Below are positions 36,390 to 49,690 of a DNA stretch of 64,000 nt, one piece after another. Numbering within the stretch: the stretch's first letter is position 1; each line of letters starts with the position of its first letter. Source of the DNA: Plectrocnemia conspersa (Eukaryota > Arthropoda > Insecta > Trichoptera > Polycentropodidae). A program made the position numbers and the translations under genes. Location of the stretch: positions 62,001 to 126,000 of the forward strand of contig VTFK01000377.1 of NCBI GenBank assembly GCA_009617715.1. Reading direction: 5' to 3'. The notes under the pieces are model-generated. The model saw nothing but the letters and a program-made list of their open reading frames with translations, ran no database searches and was not told where the DNA came from.

Positions 36390-36700
36390 TCGTTTCGTAA
36401 TCTGACGATAAAGATCTGTCGGCTTGGCCCTCGAAATACGTTAATTTGGCGTGCGGCCGCCCTTTCTCTCTCTCTCTCTCTGGCCGACCATTTCATTTCG
36501 CTACGTTCATATCTCGGCCTAGGATCGGCAATAACTTTCCCTGGCTTGTTAAGCTCGCGATTTCCACCGCGCCGCCCCTGCACTTTCCAAAAAATAATTG
36601 TTATTGCGTGCCGGCCCTTCAAAAGTTTACGTCGGAACTTTGCCGGCGGACGTTTGCGTTTTGAAGTTTGTTTTTATTTCCGTCCCGGTTGTAAAGTGGC
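36390..36700. promoter_or_regulatory. GC-rich island with a (TC)n tract
   Basis: One of the most GC-rich segments of the window (gtgcggccgccc, ccgcgccgcccctgc, ttgccggcggacg) with an uninterrupted TC run at 36465-36481. ORFs on three overlapping frames (72, 94 and 115 codons) are mutually inconsistent and match nothing I know. GAGA-type tracts plus CpG-rich sequence suggest a promoter- or enhancer-like element. An alternative promoter or unrecognised 5' exon cannot be excluded. Confidence 0.35.
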
Positions 36701-37084
36701 GACGGCAAGTGTAAAATGTCTTGTTAGGACCATTTCGGAACGGAGACAAAAATGGAATGGGTTTTTCTCCTGTTATCTGATGGAACTGTCTCTTAATTGT
36801 GCGCCAAATACGACCAGATACAAGTTTCAACGATGTATACTTTTGAATACATTCCAAAGAACAGTGACGGCTTTAGAAAAAAAGATTAATTAAAAATGTT
36901 TTTTTTTATAATAATGCTATTATTCTTACCATTTTTGTACATTACTATGAAGAATCGATATTTCTAATATTTCCGGTAAAATCGATACTGAAAAATGTGT
37001 AGTCCACCTTCCAATTTTATAAGGCGTAGTTATCAAATTTACACTAAGGATTATTTATGTGTGTTTTATTATTACAAGATATGC

Positions 37085-38240
37085 CACTCAGGTTTTTTAC
37101 AGGGAAATTCTTCTACATCGGCTATCATCCCCGTCCATAGGCATATGTTTCGCAACCAAGACATCTTCTTTCTTCCTATCCATTTCTTAACTTAATTTTT
37201 TAATATTATTGAGGTATGAAAAACTCATATTTTGGACCTCTAATCACGAGTCTGAGGTAATCGATCTTCTTACGTTTGATGGTGAAAAGGCGCTCTCGAT
37301 CCGATCTCGATCATGAGGAGAATTCGATAATTGCAGATTCTTTTAGTCCATGGAACTTTTAGTATACGCCTATCAAGTTACATTTTAAACACGCCTGGTC
37401 TATTGATTGTATTCATTTAAGTCTCTCATCCGTATTATATCACTGACCAGACGTAACATACAACACAATTTAATTCTGGTTGGAAGATGTAAGTGCTTGC
37501 TTATGAGATCAACTTTAAATTTTAAAAACTGGTTTCTAGCAATTTCGTTGCGGACTTTAATTTCTTCGCCGGGGTCCATTTCATCATTCACTTAACTACC
37601 TATGTATTTGAAATTTTTACCCTCTCAATTCTATCTCCGTGTAATGTTAAGCTTACCGGGCCCACGGGGAGCTTGCTTATAAATATAAATTTTGTTTCGT
37701 CGATTTTTATTACTAAGCCCTTTTTTAAACATTCTTTATTTACACTATTCAAGGATCTTTGAAGGTCGTCTACGGTCTTAACAAATATTATCGTGTCATC
37801 AGCATAACGAGTATTGTTAATTGTATCCTCGCCGACTCATACTGTTTTTGTTACTAGAGTGCTATGTATAAATTGCAAAGATTAGAACAAAAATCACATC
37901 CCTGTTTGACACCTCTGTATTGGAATATTTTCGGTTTATTATTTATTACTGCTGATTTTTAAGAAGTCTTGTATCTCTGTCATTTAGCCCCATAGAACTT
38001 AGACCCTTTATAGGATGATCATTTTTTACGCGATCGAATGCTTTCTTTAAATCTACGAAGCAAATGTAAATAAGTCTATGAATATCGTAACATCTCTGAA
38101 ATAGTGTTTGCATGCAGAATGGCGCTTCTCGTGTACGCCTTTCCTTAATCTATATTGTTCCCTGCTAATAGCTTCTTCGTAATTCTTTCTTGTATCATTT
38201 TTAGCGAATGACTCATTAATCTAATAAGTCGCTGATCGTA
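37085..38240 (-). pseudogene. RTE-clade LINE relic (antisense), RT to 3' end
   Basis: Read on the minus strand from high to low coordinates: MIQERITKKLLAGNN, a degraded DLKKAFDRV block in a shifted frame near 38050, RGVKQGCDF near 37910, then an open stretch with RYADDTIIFVKTVDDLQRS (YADD at 37795-37806, both aspartates intact). Next comes VNDEMDPGEEIKVRNEIAR near 37570, and finally GRKKMSWLRNICLW near 37150. This order and wording are those of insect RTE endonuclease/reverse transcriptases (RQGC, YADD, E...RI..AR, GR...SWL.N). Many stops and frameshifts interrupt it. The N-terminal endonuclease is absent, so it is a 5'-truncated dead copy. Confidence 0.85.
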
Positions 38241-40487
38241 AAATTTTTTTTCAGTGAAGTATTTTTGATTGAAATTTAAATGAAGAAGTTTCAGTTTTCC
38301 TCGTTTAGATTTTTCACAAACTCAGGTCTGTTTTTTTAAATTTTTATGGCATATTATTTTTATGTGCGATCATCATTTATTTTGTAAAAAAATCAATAAT
38401 TTATTCAATTAGTAAGTAATCGCTTTTTCATATAATACTAAAACTATTACTATGATACTCATTAATTATAATAAAAAATTACAATGCTCATACTCTGTTA
38501 GCTGCTAATATTGTTAATAATATGGCAGCACAATGTAATAGTAATAATTTGAAAATACACTCAAAAAATTAGTGACTAGTGATTCAGTATGGTGATTCTT
38601 GTCTGTCACTTCAGCAGGAATAGGAAGTTCCGAAACAATATTCTGTAATGTTCTGACCTGTTTGGAATCGTAGGATTTTATTTTATTTAACATTTAACGA
38701 TAATTTTAAATATGAAATCTAAATTTATTCTGAAATTTTGAGAGTTACTAACGTTTCAAAAACAGTGACTTTTGAACTTTATGTGTTGGTTCAAGTTGCA
38801 GAACTTTTAACCTAACTTTTGAATTAACGTCTTAAACAACGGGCTCTAATAATATTGTGCAACAGCAGATTTTTACAACAGGTTTTAAACCTTATACTTC
38901 ATAACTGCTCAATCAGCGCACATGTACCAATAAATTAGGAATATAATATCAAAAGAGGGAATTCTAAAATTCGTGGGCACTTCGTAAATTTGTTAATATT
39001 GTTTGTAGTTTTATTGATCGTTAAACTCGTTTTTGCTGTATTGATACGCCATATAAACAAAATGTTTTTAACGTTTGTAAATTGTGTTATCGAATAAAAT
39101 TGCAGATAAAGTTACATTGAAAAAGTACATCTGTTTTGAAGTAAGGTTAAATCTACAATAACACACTAGAAATGTACATATAATATATGTTACCCTAAAT
39201 TATTAATATTTATATATGCCACATAATTTGTATTAATTTAATTTTGAATATAAATATGTTTTAATTTTATAATTGAATATAAAATTATTGTTTTTTAAGT
39301 AACGAAAACGATTTACTACGTAAATCAGGGGTTGAAGTATGTACTGTATTTTTCATATTTAAAGCTTTCAAACATTTTATTACTTCAAAGAAAAACGTCA
39401 AAATATTGAAGGAGTTAATCTCTCAAATTTAAAAATATGGTTGATAATGTTAAATTTTATTTTTATACAGTGCGTAAAAAAATACGATTCATTGAAAAAT
39501 GCTGTCAGAGTGATATTTTTCTGCTAAGCTGAATTTTTATTTCTATGATTAAATATGAAAGATGACAAGGAGACTCGAATTGTCAACAAATTATTGATTT
39601 GCCGACAAATTGGTTTTTTTAACACTAAGAATACTTTTAGGGAGTTTTGATTTGTATCCAAGACTATTTAGAAAAGCAGTTCGTGTCCTCGTTTAATTTA
39701 TAACATAACAATTACGTACATCTTTTATCCCTAATTACACAGTCATCGTAAATATTATGTTGATTGATTCTATTTAATTTTATTTGATTCAATAAGTTAC
39801 TTTTTAAAGCTCAATTTATACACCCGCAATACTGCGCGTGATTAACAATAAAAATATTTATGAAATCCTCAAGATTTCAGGGCGTAGAAAAGATTGAAAA
39901 CCGCTATTTTACATTAAACGATAATTATTTATGAACATAAACAACGACACGTTACAACACAATTATTACACATAACCACCAGTTACTCGCGTCAGTAATA
40001 ACGTCACATTAAATAATAAAATTTAAATTATAATATATCAGCTCAATCGCATAATAACATACAATCAGTGCTGAATTTATGAACAGAACATCTGACAACT
40101 ATAATTTCCCTGCATGTTACTAGATGTAAGGTTATTGAATAAGCGAATGTAGGTTAAGCACGCTCGAGGCTTCTTTTTAATCACCCCTAGTTTTCAACCC
40201 TCACTCCGATGAACGCACACACACACAACTCGCTCGAGTAAACGTTGGCATTATTTATGCATGTGTCGAAATGGCTGAATAAATATATCTCACGAATTAT
40301 GCTTAGCCTTTTTCCCGGTCTTATAAATATCTAATTCATCTGTGACGTGGTATTTCCGAAAAGTATACAAAATGCGTTTCGGGAAAATATGTTTTTGTTT
40401 TAGCGATAGGCATTTGTGATGTAATGATACATATCTATAATATGTATTTCTTTCATACTTAAACATTGATATAAATAAAGAAAAATA

Positions 40488-40690
40488 TACGAGGGAAAGC
40501 TATGTTTCGAATGTTGTTTTGATTCAGTCTGATTTGCCGAATTTTTTTGCCGTTACTCATTCCTCAAAATGTTTTGAAATAAGGACGATGCCCAAAGCCT
40601 CTACTATTTTTCAAAACTTGATTCGCCGATCATTTACTACAGTATTGTGAAACAAATCGACGCTTTTTTAGTGGTTCCACTGCGAGAAAC
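40488..40690 (-). pseudogene. mariner transposase fragment with one terminus
   Basis: The minus strand at 40584-40637 reads VNDRRIKF, a stop, then KIVEALGIV, which matches the helix-turn-helix region of mariner transposases (.DDRRIK..EIA...GIS). At 40488 a TA is followed by cgagggaaagctatgtttcg, similar to mariner ends that start CGAGGG. The remainder of the transposase, including the DD34D catalytic residues, is absent. Confidence 0.5.
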
Positions 40691-42054
40691 ACCTTCAATG
40701 GTTTTTCTACCATACATTAATTTAACTGCCTACTAATTGACTATTTAATAAGAATGACAATAAATAACACACCTCCAAGAGTCTTAGCTTCTGACGTACC
40801 GTCAATTCGTGCGGTACCCACTGTCTATTTTTTCACTTTTTCTTTCGCAGCAAGGTGGCGAGAAAGTAAATTCTAGGTCACACGCAAAAACTCGAGATAC
40901 AACTGTTGTATATGAATTAGCTTCCACCATTGCTCTCAATTATTCTTCATTTATAATGATTCGGGTCTTCCTCGAGGCACATAATGCTAAAGCGAAAGTT
41001 TTCAAACCATATTGAAATAGTTCTCTGAATAGCAGACCCTTCTCCGAACACCCCATTGATATTTCTACCTGCTACCGCGTCCAAACATAAATTCGTATAA
41101 ATAGTAGTTGCAATTATTTTGTAAATACCATAGTGATTACGATTTTCAAAAAGAGAATAACAAAAACAACTCCGTATTTATTGTAAATATTAATGTACAG
41201 TCCTTTATCAATTCTAAATAGCATTGGATATTTATTGTTTTTGCTATAAGTGTCCGAGCTCGCTGGTGCGACACGCATCATAACACAATGACATGGTTGT
41301 AATAAAGATACATACATTACATATGTCAACTAATCATCTGACATTGTAATGTTTTAACGTGACATGTAACTAAAAAAATCGATCATATACACAATACACG
41401 TGCACACATACAAACACAAAGCTCTATAACACAAGTGCTTTGATATTATTAGTACTAAAATCATTGTTTTGGCTATATTTTACTTTAATACACCATGGTG
41501 TTGATCCTGTATTTATACAAGCATTTATGGAAACATGCTCTTAAGAGCGCAGCTAGATTTTTGAATTTGTGATAGATAATTTTTAGCAAATCCTCTATTG
41601 TTGCCCAAGAACATTTTTGACCATTTCAGGGGTATAATATATGATTAGTGTTACGCTAATTGTGTGATATTTTTTGCTGTTTTTGATTAAATATTATATG
41701 ATATTTTAAAAGAGATTTAAAACATTGCGTTTTTTATAGTTCTGAAACTTAATTTAGTATGCATACCTGGTGAATGGAATCGAGTTTTATATTGCTTCAG
41801 CAATAAGCGAGTCTTTAGTATTCCCTGTATTTTCGGTTTTGTTGCGGCTTAGTAGGCCTTCAATTATATTTATTAAACATAATCAACCCAGATTTTTATG
41901 TAATTTTTTTTTTTTAAGATATTTTGTTGTTTAATATAAATGCGTAAATACTAAATTAACTATTTATAGTTAAGGGACAACTCACACCTTTCTGAGAATC
42001 CGTCCATACAGCCTCTGAAGAGACGTACTACATAAATTAAGATCCAGCACGAAA

Positions 42055-42110
42055 TATTGTGGTGTAAGTTGATAATTAACACCTGAAGATTCGAATCCCT
42101 TGTATGAGCT
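42055..42110 (+). other. tRNA-like fragment (weak)
   Basis: tgtggtgtaagttgataatt could be a decayed A box and gaagattcgaatccc a good B box, but spacing is too short and no cloverleaf can be drawn. At best a SINE remnant. Confidence 0.2.
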
Positions 42111-45100
42111 CCAATGAATTTTATTAGATTTCTATTATGTCAGAGACAGATCGCAATTAGTGGTTATTATAATTTATATTCCGATCGATTTTCCGTATCT
42201 CACGGATAAATATCATGATAATTAATTGAAATCAAGTTAGATTCTGCATATGCTTGTAATATATGCTATTTTTTAAGTTTAAAAATATCCATAAAATACA
42301 GGCTTGGAACAACTGCCTTTGAAAATGTTTTTGTGTATGCATAATGTAAATGATATATTTTATTTATCGTTTATCATCAAAGCGTATGTATAAAACAAAA
42401 CATGAATTTATCACAATCGCTGTGTAATATTTTATACGAACTGTACAAACTTCCATTCATGCTCGCTTTGTAATATTTGTGGATTTTCATCAGTGACGTA
42501 ATATATTAAAATCCATCATATTCGAGCTTGTTTTTTTCAGTGTCGAATCACGCACTCATACATTATACACATCCATCATACGTTCGGTTGACATTTAACT
42601 GTTTGTTTTAATTGCATGCACATTAAACCTTTGATATTCGTATATAAAACTTAATAAAATTTCGACTAGTTTTCGACATCGATTAGCCACTATTTCATTT
42701 ATCGCACTTTCGTGAGTGATGTAATATTTTATTACGTGTGCCATACCCATTTATAAATCTTTATCTTGACGAGTTTTTACTGCAGATTCGTCGCGATTAG
42801 GTTATTGATCGTGCTCTAGTTTTTTTTATTGTGTATATATATTCAATGTATATATATACATATATATTCACGTTCATGAAACGCCTTACAAATTAATTTA
42901 ATTATATTGTATTTATACAGAGCACATTTGAAGGCAGATTAATGAAACTCTACGTGCTTAAAGCACGTGCGGAATTGAAACAATCTGAAAGCTTAAGACT
43001 CTCACCTACGAAAGCACGCTCCAATGCATGCTTAATGTTTGTTATATACTCGTATTTTATACACCTCCCTCGCTATAATGTATCACGGGTAAAAGTCATC
43101 AGTTTCTCCCCGCGGCACATTCCGTTATATAGGGTGACTCAAAAAATGATATTTCAAATGTCGATATCTCGTGAATTTGATCTAATAAAAACACAAAGTG
43201 AATTACTTATAAGCGCGTTCATTTAATTTTTGGTGTCAACACCACCGTGAAACAATAATAAAAAAGTTAATTAAAATAAAAAAAGTGGTTGCTTTTGCGA
43301 TCTTCTCCGTCTGAAATTGGTCTGCGTCCTCTTGGTTTCGAGTTTGTATAAACTCAAAAGTTTGAGAGCTGGATTTTTTTTCTGTTTAAGTTTTTTTCTG
43401 AAGTTTCTAAATATATATACACATAGCCCTTCAAAGGAAGATTTAGGGCTCGCCCATTTTTCCTGAAACAATCGATTATGACTAACTGGGGTATGATATT
43501 TGTTATTGTCCGTCTACTTTATAATTAGAATTTGGTTGGCCGTTGCGTAGCTTTGAAACAGATTTGTGGTTCGAGCAGTATATGAATAGCTGTTGATCTC
43601 GCATCGCAAGTGTTGTTCTTTGGCAAAGTATTTGCGACGAATGCTTTTAACTCTTAATTTTTGTGGTTCATGAGCGGCACTTATAACAAAGGCATTTGCA
43701 GAAGGTTTCACATCACCATTAAGTGGATGTTTTGGTTTATGATACATTTTTAATGCGTAAGATGGTTTGATAAAAACTTGTAGATCTGCTTTAAAAAATG
43801 CATCGTTTGAATTCACTTTGCTAAGCCAGCTGTTGCCGATGTATAATTAGCATCGTCGTCATTCTATGAAATGAGTATTATGTAGCGCTGTGTTTGGTAC
43901 CTGTTTGGTGGAGATATTTGGCGCTGACTTTTTTCTTTTTTACAAATAAGAATCAACATTTTTACTTTTACGGATATATTTTCATTCATAAAATCTCTTA
44001 TATCTAAATGCAATACATTTTACGGCGTAGAAGCTTATAATATTTTATCCCACAAACTTCATATGTTAAGAGACGCGTTCTTACATCTTAAATTATTAGG
44101 TTAGGTGAAGCGACGGTGTCTTTGATAAATATATATTTTCTTTGTCATTACGATTATATTCGATTACTTTTTTTTGCACTTTTTATAATCGAGTCGATAT
44201 ATTGTTATACATACGAAATCGCACTATGTATTGCCAATTAAACAGTATATCGTCAAGATGTGTGTTATACAACCCATAGCAGAACTACATTTTTGATAAT
44301 ATAAAATCAAAACGTGCCTCTGATGAAAAACTCGGTTTCGTTTGAAAAATCTAAAATATTTACAAAATAAACTTCAAACGATTTAATATACTGTCTCGTT
44401 CTTCCGCATTTGCCCCGATTACTTGGTACTTCCCTATTGAAGTAACATTCGTTTTTTGAACCACCAACATGTATGTGAGACTTAGCAGTTGAATAATGTC
44501 GCTTTCGCGAGTTGAACGGCATTTGATACGTAATAGGCAAAAAACAACACGATCGTGTAAGCTCTGAATGTATGTAACTTTTTCACTACACACAAAACAT
44601 TACGCTTTGTTTGTGACGCCATGACGGGGAATATATACATTACGAAAAGAAAATAAATTCAGTTTCCTGTCTTCAATCAAGCCGAGCTTTTATTCCCCCT
44701 TGACGTAAATGAGTTCGTAAAATACGTAAATGTGCGCTCCTCGGTCGATTCTACGTTTCTCACGCAAGAATTCTCCGGATTACTATTTGTATTTTTAATT
44801 CAACCTGTTTTTCAAGTTAGAACGGGCACATCTTAAGGCTCGAGTTTAGAGAATTTATTACCTGTTATTTTAAAAGATTGATTGATTTTTAAAATTTTAT
44901 TTAATAATACAATATTTAAATTAAATGCTTGTTAGAGGAGATGAAAAACTGCGGGAGGTATTCTATATTAAGTAGTAACCCTTGACATTTCGCCCCTCGC
45001 ATCTTTCAGAAGTACGCTTTAATAATTCAGAGCTCGCGAATGATTCATTCAATGTGAACGAATGTTGTGAAAAAGTTATTCGGATGGCTTAGTTCATTCT

Positions 45101-46309
45101 TGAAAATGTATCTACTTTACTTCTGAATGGAGATACAATACAGTGAATGTATTTCAGTATTCGACCTTAAATATATATGCATGTATAAAAATAAAATACA
45201 ATGATATGCTTAGCCGTGAGTTCTTTTACTTATGTTCTCTTACTGACGTATTTCTATATTCCATAAATTCTGATACCGTTCATCATTAATAACATTTTCA
45301 CAAAATACATCTAACATAAATCACGTACGATGTAGCGTGCTGAATGGATCACATGTATACATGTGAAATTTTATGAAGAATCAATATGTATAACCAAATG
45401 GGTTTTTATCTGTCGCATTGAATGCATATATGTATGTATGTGCATATGTCTGTAGTAAATTTTAGTATATTTATATAAACTTTACACAATAAATTTGTAC
45501 CGGGCAAGATAACATAGTATACATTAAGTTTTGTATTCATACATTCTATTATGTTAGTTGGAAAACGTAGTATTCTGGTGAAATTCTGAAATGTCATACG
45601 AGAAAGCATATTCGACATTGTTTACTTTATGACTTTTGCTAAGTTGTATAGTAAACCAAACGCGCCTGTGTCAGATTTACGTTACATATTTGTGAGCATA
45701 AAGGTTTAGTTTTAACTTAATATGACTCCTTTTTATTTTTTGATTTTTTTTGTATTTGATAATAATCTTTATTATTTTTATATTATATATTATTTTATCC
45801 ATGGACACGAATTTATTTTTATTAATTTATATGTTTTATTTTATATTCGCTAGTAAAACAACAATGCATTGTATGTATATTTTTTTCATTTGAAATACCT
45901 TTGTCCATCTAAGCCCATATTTACTTAGGCCCTTTGTGTAGTTTACTTGGTATCACATGATACGGTCCAGTTTAAGACTGTTTGGCAAAGGGCGAAAATA
46001 ATTTTGTCCCCAGTGAGATCTCTCAGAGTAAACATTCACAAAAAATAAACGAAGTGCGTTTATTTCGCTCAGGTAGTTTTATAACATGTACATGTACAAA
46101 CTTTATTTATGTTCCAAAATAAGCAATAAAGGCTAAATTACAAATGGAATATTGTAATTAATAATAGCAAAATAAAATATATTATGGAATAATTAAATAT
46201 ACTTTTATAAAATATTTTAGACAATAGAAGAGAAAATGATCAGTAGCATTTTAAAATACATGAAAATATAGTACAACGTAATATCTTTAAAACATACCTT
46301 ATTTATTTA

Positions 46310-46425
46310 TTACTTAGCCTAGTCGTCATTCATTGCAATACATTTGATGAGCCTTGAAAAGACTTTTTTGATTCCAACTTCATATATGTGAGATCTGGCC
46401 GTCAAGGTAAATTCGATCGATTTTT
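46310..46425 (-). pseudogene. Possible mariner C-terminal fragment
   Basis: The minus strand reads FSRLIKCIAMNDD and then a stop, resembling the end of mariner transposases (RW.KCI...GDY.E). An AATAAATAAATAA-like stretch follows. Short and isolated; it could be chance. Confidence 0.25.
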
Positions 46426-47809
46426 CGAATCCGGTTGATCGCAAAACAACGAATCAAAATATTCACATTTGTTAATTGTTTTTTTTATAAATCTAAATTA
46501 TTACCAAAGAATGTTTTTATAGGTATTAAAAAATATATATGAATATATGTACCTGTAATTCTTTTTGATAAAATGCAAAACAAAATTATTTTTTTTTCAA
46601 ATTTTTTAATAGTTTCATAAAAAAATTTGATAATTTAACTCTAAAAATTAAAATTACTAGTACTTTACTATGTTATAGTTCTTTTAAAGCCTGATCTTTA
46701 AATAAAGATTTTTGAAAGTATGTTTGCATTGAAAAATAATAAAATTTAAGGCGATGCTTGAAATATTTAAATGTATATTAATTAATATAGACGAAACTTT
46801 GAACTTATCTAATCTAATATATTTTTACTGATAAATTAAAATTTGAGTGTCGACTTGCTCTTTTTCGTGCGCCAAACCTCCGACAGCTGGATAAGAGCCG
46901 AGGGAGAGCAATTAACAAAATGAAATCCTTTCAGTAGGGAAAATCGCAAACAGTATCGAGAAGCAATTAATTATCTAAAGGCTACTAAGTGAGCTCGACC
47001 GCGATTTCAAAACTTAGCAATCTGAAAAATTATAATATCTAAGATACGACTGGCTGGGGATCTAAATCAAAATTGAAGAGCTCTCCAGCGCAACCGGGGA
47101 ATGATTAAAGAGGCTTAAGTCGACGTTAAACTCTGTATATTAAATTAACGATAACACGACGAGCTAGCTGGCTGTTGTATATTATATAGATAAATAGTAT
47201 AATATTGTAATATAACGCGCACCGACGCGCATATTTATACCTCCTCTGGGATCTGCAGATGGTGAGCAACGCGCGCGTTGTAATATGCAATAATTTAAAA
47301 TATGCTTTGGCGGTTGGTGTAAACAAAGTTTGCAACGGGAAAATGAGACACAAATGCACTTTCGACACGACTAACGCGACAAAAATGATCAAAAGTGTAA
47401 AATAATGCTGAAAATGCATGTTTAAGAGGGGTGTAAATTATAAGCATTTGTGGAACTAAGCTTTAACTTAAAACGTGCATTAGAAACAATATACAGATGT
47501 AAACTAAATAATAAATTAAAAAAATATTGACCTATTGTTTTTAAAATTTCATTAAGTTTATTCATTGGGGTTAAGTTTACGTTTGTACATCAAATAGTTT
47601 GTATATCAAATTGAGTTCCGTGATATGTTTTATAAATTTAAATAAAGTCCTAATGAAGATGTATGTATACTTAGGTATTTGACGCTCCGAATTAGTTTTT
47701 TGTTTACTTTAAGGAAGCGGAGACAAGGGTTGTCTGCGTGTTTTCTCTTGGTTTATTTTAATTTTCCATTTAATAAAATGATAATTCTGGTTTTGTCAAG
47801 ATGTTAGTA

Positions 47810-48115
47810 ACTTAATTGCAATTGGTTTTAGTACTAGTTATGACGGTTGTATCGTTAGAGTACATTGATAAGTCAGTATATTTTAAAATTGGAATGACTC
47901 AAGTATATATAATGAAAAGGAACTGCTCAAACAAACTACCCTGCGGGACTCCAGCGGTATTGAGAGTTCACTATTTAGCGAAAAAACATATCTTGGACCA
48001 ATCAAGTATGAGCGTATTATGCGTGTAAGATAATTAATGGTTTTATATTTAAATATTTTATCATGGCACACTGTATCAAATACTTTTTCTATGTCTAGCA
48101 TTAAAATTTATGTGC
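47810..48115 (-). pseudogene. Jockey-type RT relic (antisense)
   Basis: In minus-strand order: MLDIEKVFDTVCHDKIF (motif A, with the usual alanine of KAFD changed to valine), IIRSYLIG, then in another frame AGVPQGS at 47935-47955 and YSNDTTVI at 47842-47862 where YADDTA.. is expected. The first catalytic aspartate of YADD is replaced by asparagine and a stop precedes it. The wording (LDIEKAFD.VWHD, AGVPQGS.L) is that of jockey-clade elements. Only about 300 bp survive. Confidence 0.8.
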
Positions 48116-48319
48116 TTTTTTCACATTAAAATGAAAATATGCATGGTTATCCTGTTACTGTTGTTAGTCATTGAATGGCTTTTATAGCTTATAATATTTT
48201 TAATTCAATGAATTTTGTAAATATTGAAATTCATTAAAATTAATTAAGTTATCTAATCTCTTTAATTTAGTTTTTTTTATATAATTTTAACTGATTTCTA
48301 AATTTTACAAAAAGCAGAA

Positions 48320-48350
48320 GCTAAAAATGGCTGCCGCATTTATAACATGG
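48320..48350 (+). repeat. Repeat half shared with 8586-8614
   Basis: The second member of the ctaaaa(a)tggc.gccgcattt pair described at 8.6 kb. Identity over about 30 bp is high, and flanking similarity is patchy. Confidence 0.4.
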
Positions 48351-49132
48351 AGCAACGCTCTGTAATTATTTTCTGCGTAGTAAATCAGAGAATATCTATG
48401 AAATTCAGTAATATTATGTTTACCTTTTGTGTTGAAAACATTGCGGTATAATACATTTATAAGGTTTTGTTTTGATTCATATGAATTTTATCTGCGAGTG
48501 TTTTTATACATTTTATTTTGCTACACATGCACTTATCATTTTTAGATTTATTAAAAAAAAATTATTATACATTTTTTTAACCGTTTTAATAGGATTAAAA
48601 GTCCATGCTGTGAAACACCCTTTTAATTAAATTATGCAACGTTGACGTATGTGCGTCATGCGCATGTTTACAGTATACATGTAAAATTCATACCATGTAC
48701 ATATTTATACACTTGATTAACACGTTCTATGAAAGACACCTTTTAATTTATTTTTTTCTATCTACACACATTAAAATATAAACTTAAACTGAAATTAACA
48801 AATATTAATACAAGCTGTAAAGTATTAAAAACATTATTTTCTGTGACCTATGTCTCGTGACTTTTAATCTGCATATGATTCTGTTATTTAAAAGCAGATA
48901 CATATACATATGTATATGTACGTGTATTTATTTTATAGTATCTAATGTATTTTGCAGTTCCTAGACCATTGTCTTTTATCTGATTATTTTTTTTTAATTA
49001 ACGTGAGATATATTACTGATTTTGTTTTAGACGGAATTTATCACGGTATTTAGCTTTAGGAGATGAAAGGGCTTGCGTATCGCGCCTTTTTTCTCTCCGG
49101 TCTTGCTGACGTTTTGACCTAAAATGTCGGGA

Positions 49133-49265
49133 TCATTTTTTTTTGTTAATGCAATATCGCAACTTATTTACAATTATATTTAATAAATAAACCAGAATCG
49201 AACATAGAACCTCTCTAAATATGTCAGGAGCGTCTATCCATTGTGCTATTGTTAGCTCAAAATAA
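49133..49265 (-). mobile_element. tRNA-Arg-like SINE (antisense)
   Basis: The minus strand from 49262 reads TAGCACAATGGATAGACGC (A box), a tRNA-Arg-like CTCCTGAC anticodon-arm remnant, and GTTCGATTCTGG (B box) with tRNA-like spacing. A short AT-rich body ends in an A9 run (49138-49146, T on the + strand). The A-box neighbourhood CAATGGATA is characteristic of tRNA-Arg. The anticodon arm no longer folds, so this is not a functional tRNA. A tRNA-derived SINE with an A tail is the best reading; it could also be an isolated tRNA pseudogene. Confidence 0.6.
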
Positions 49266-49279
49266 AATTTACGATCAAC

Positions 49280-49690
49280 ACAGAATCACAATCTGTATTT
49301 TTGAGGCGCAAACGAGCCGTTATGAATTATGCTTACGATAATGAGTGGTCGGAGCGTTCGCGATCCATCAGTGTCGTCTTTATTAAATCGCGGTGAATTT
49401 TTGCAGTTTAAACCGTGAGCGTGAATACAGTAGATGGTGAGAATGGGGAGGGGTGTCCATTTGAGGCAGGGGGACACCCGCAGGGAGCGATTCGACGCCC
49501 TCGCTTTTGATGGCCGGCGCTACAGTCCGCCGAGCGTATAAATCCGTGGCTACCTATGTACCGGTTGGTGCTGGACCATCAATCTCTGACTGTAAATTGC
49601 CAACCTGGAATTTGCACCGTCGACGGTTTCGTCTTTTGTGTGTAATTATTATGGTAATCGCGACGGTCGTGTGTTCGTTTGGAATCGAGT
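49280..49690. promoter_or_regulatory. GC-richer island
   Basis: CpG-containing sequence (gtcggagcgttcgcgatcc, gatggccggcgctacag). A 108-codon + strand ORF overlaps it but starts from a non-ATG codon and shows no recognised domain. Its middle is hydrophobic simply from T-rich codons. Regulatory nature inferred. Confidence 0.25.

Noticed and set aside
42830..42875. Dense tata/atat alternating run as a promoter
   Set aside because: A simple microsatellite; similar runs occur throughout the window.
43271..43816. Minus-strand ORFs rich in Lys and Arg, considered as transposase
   Set aside because: No catalytic or DNA-binding motif was recognised. They may be part of an unknown element, but there is no support.
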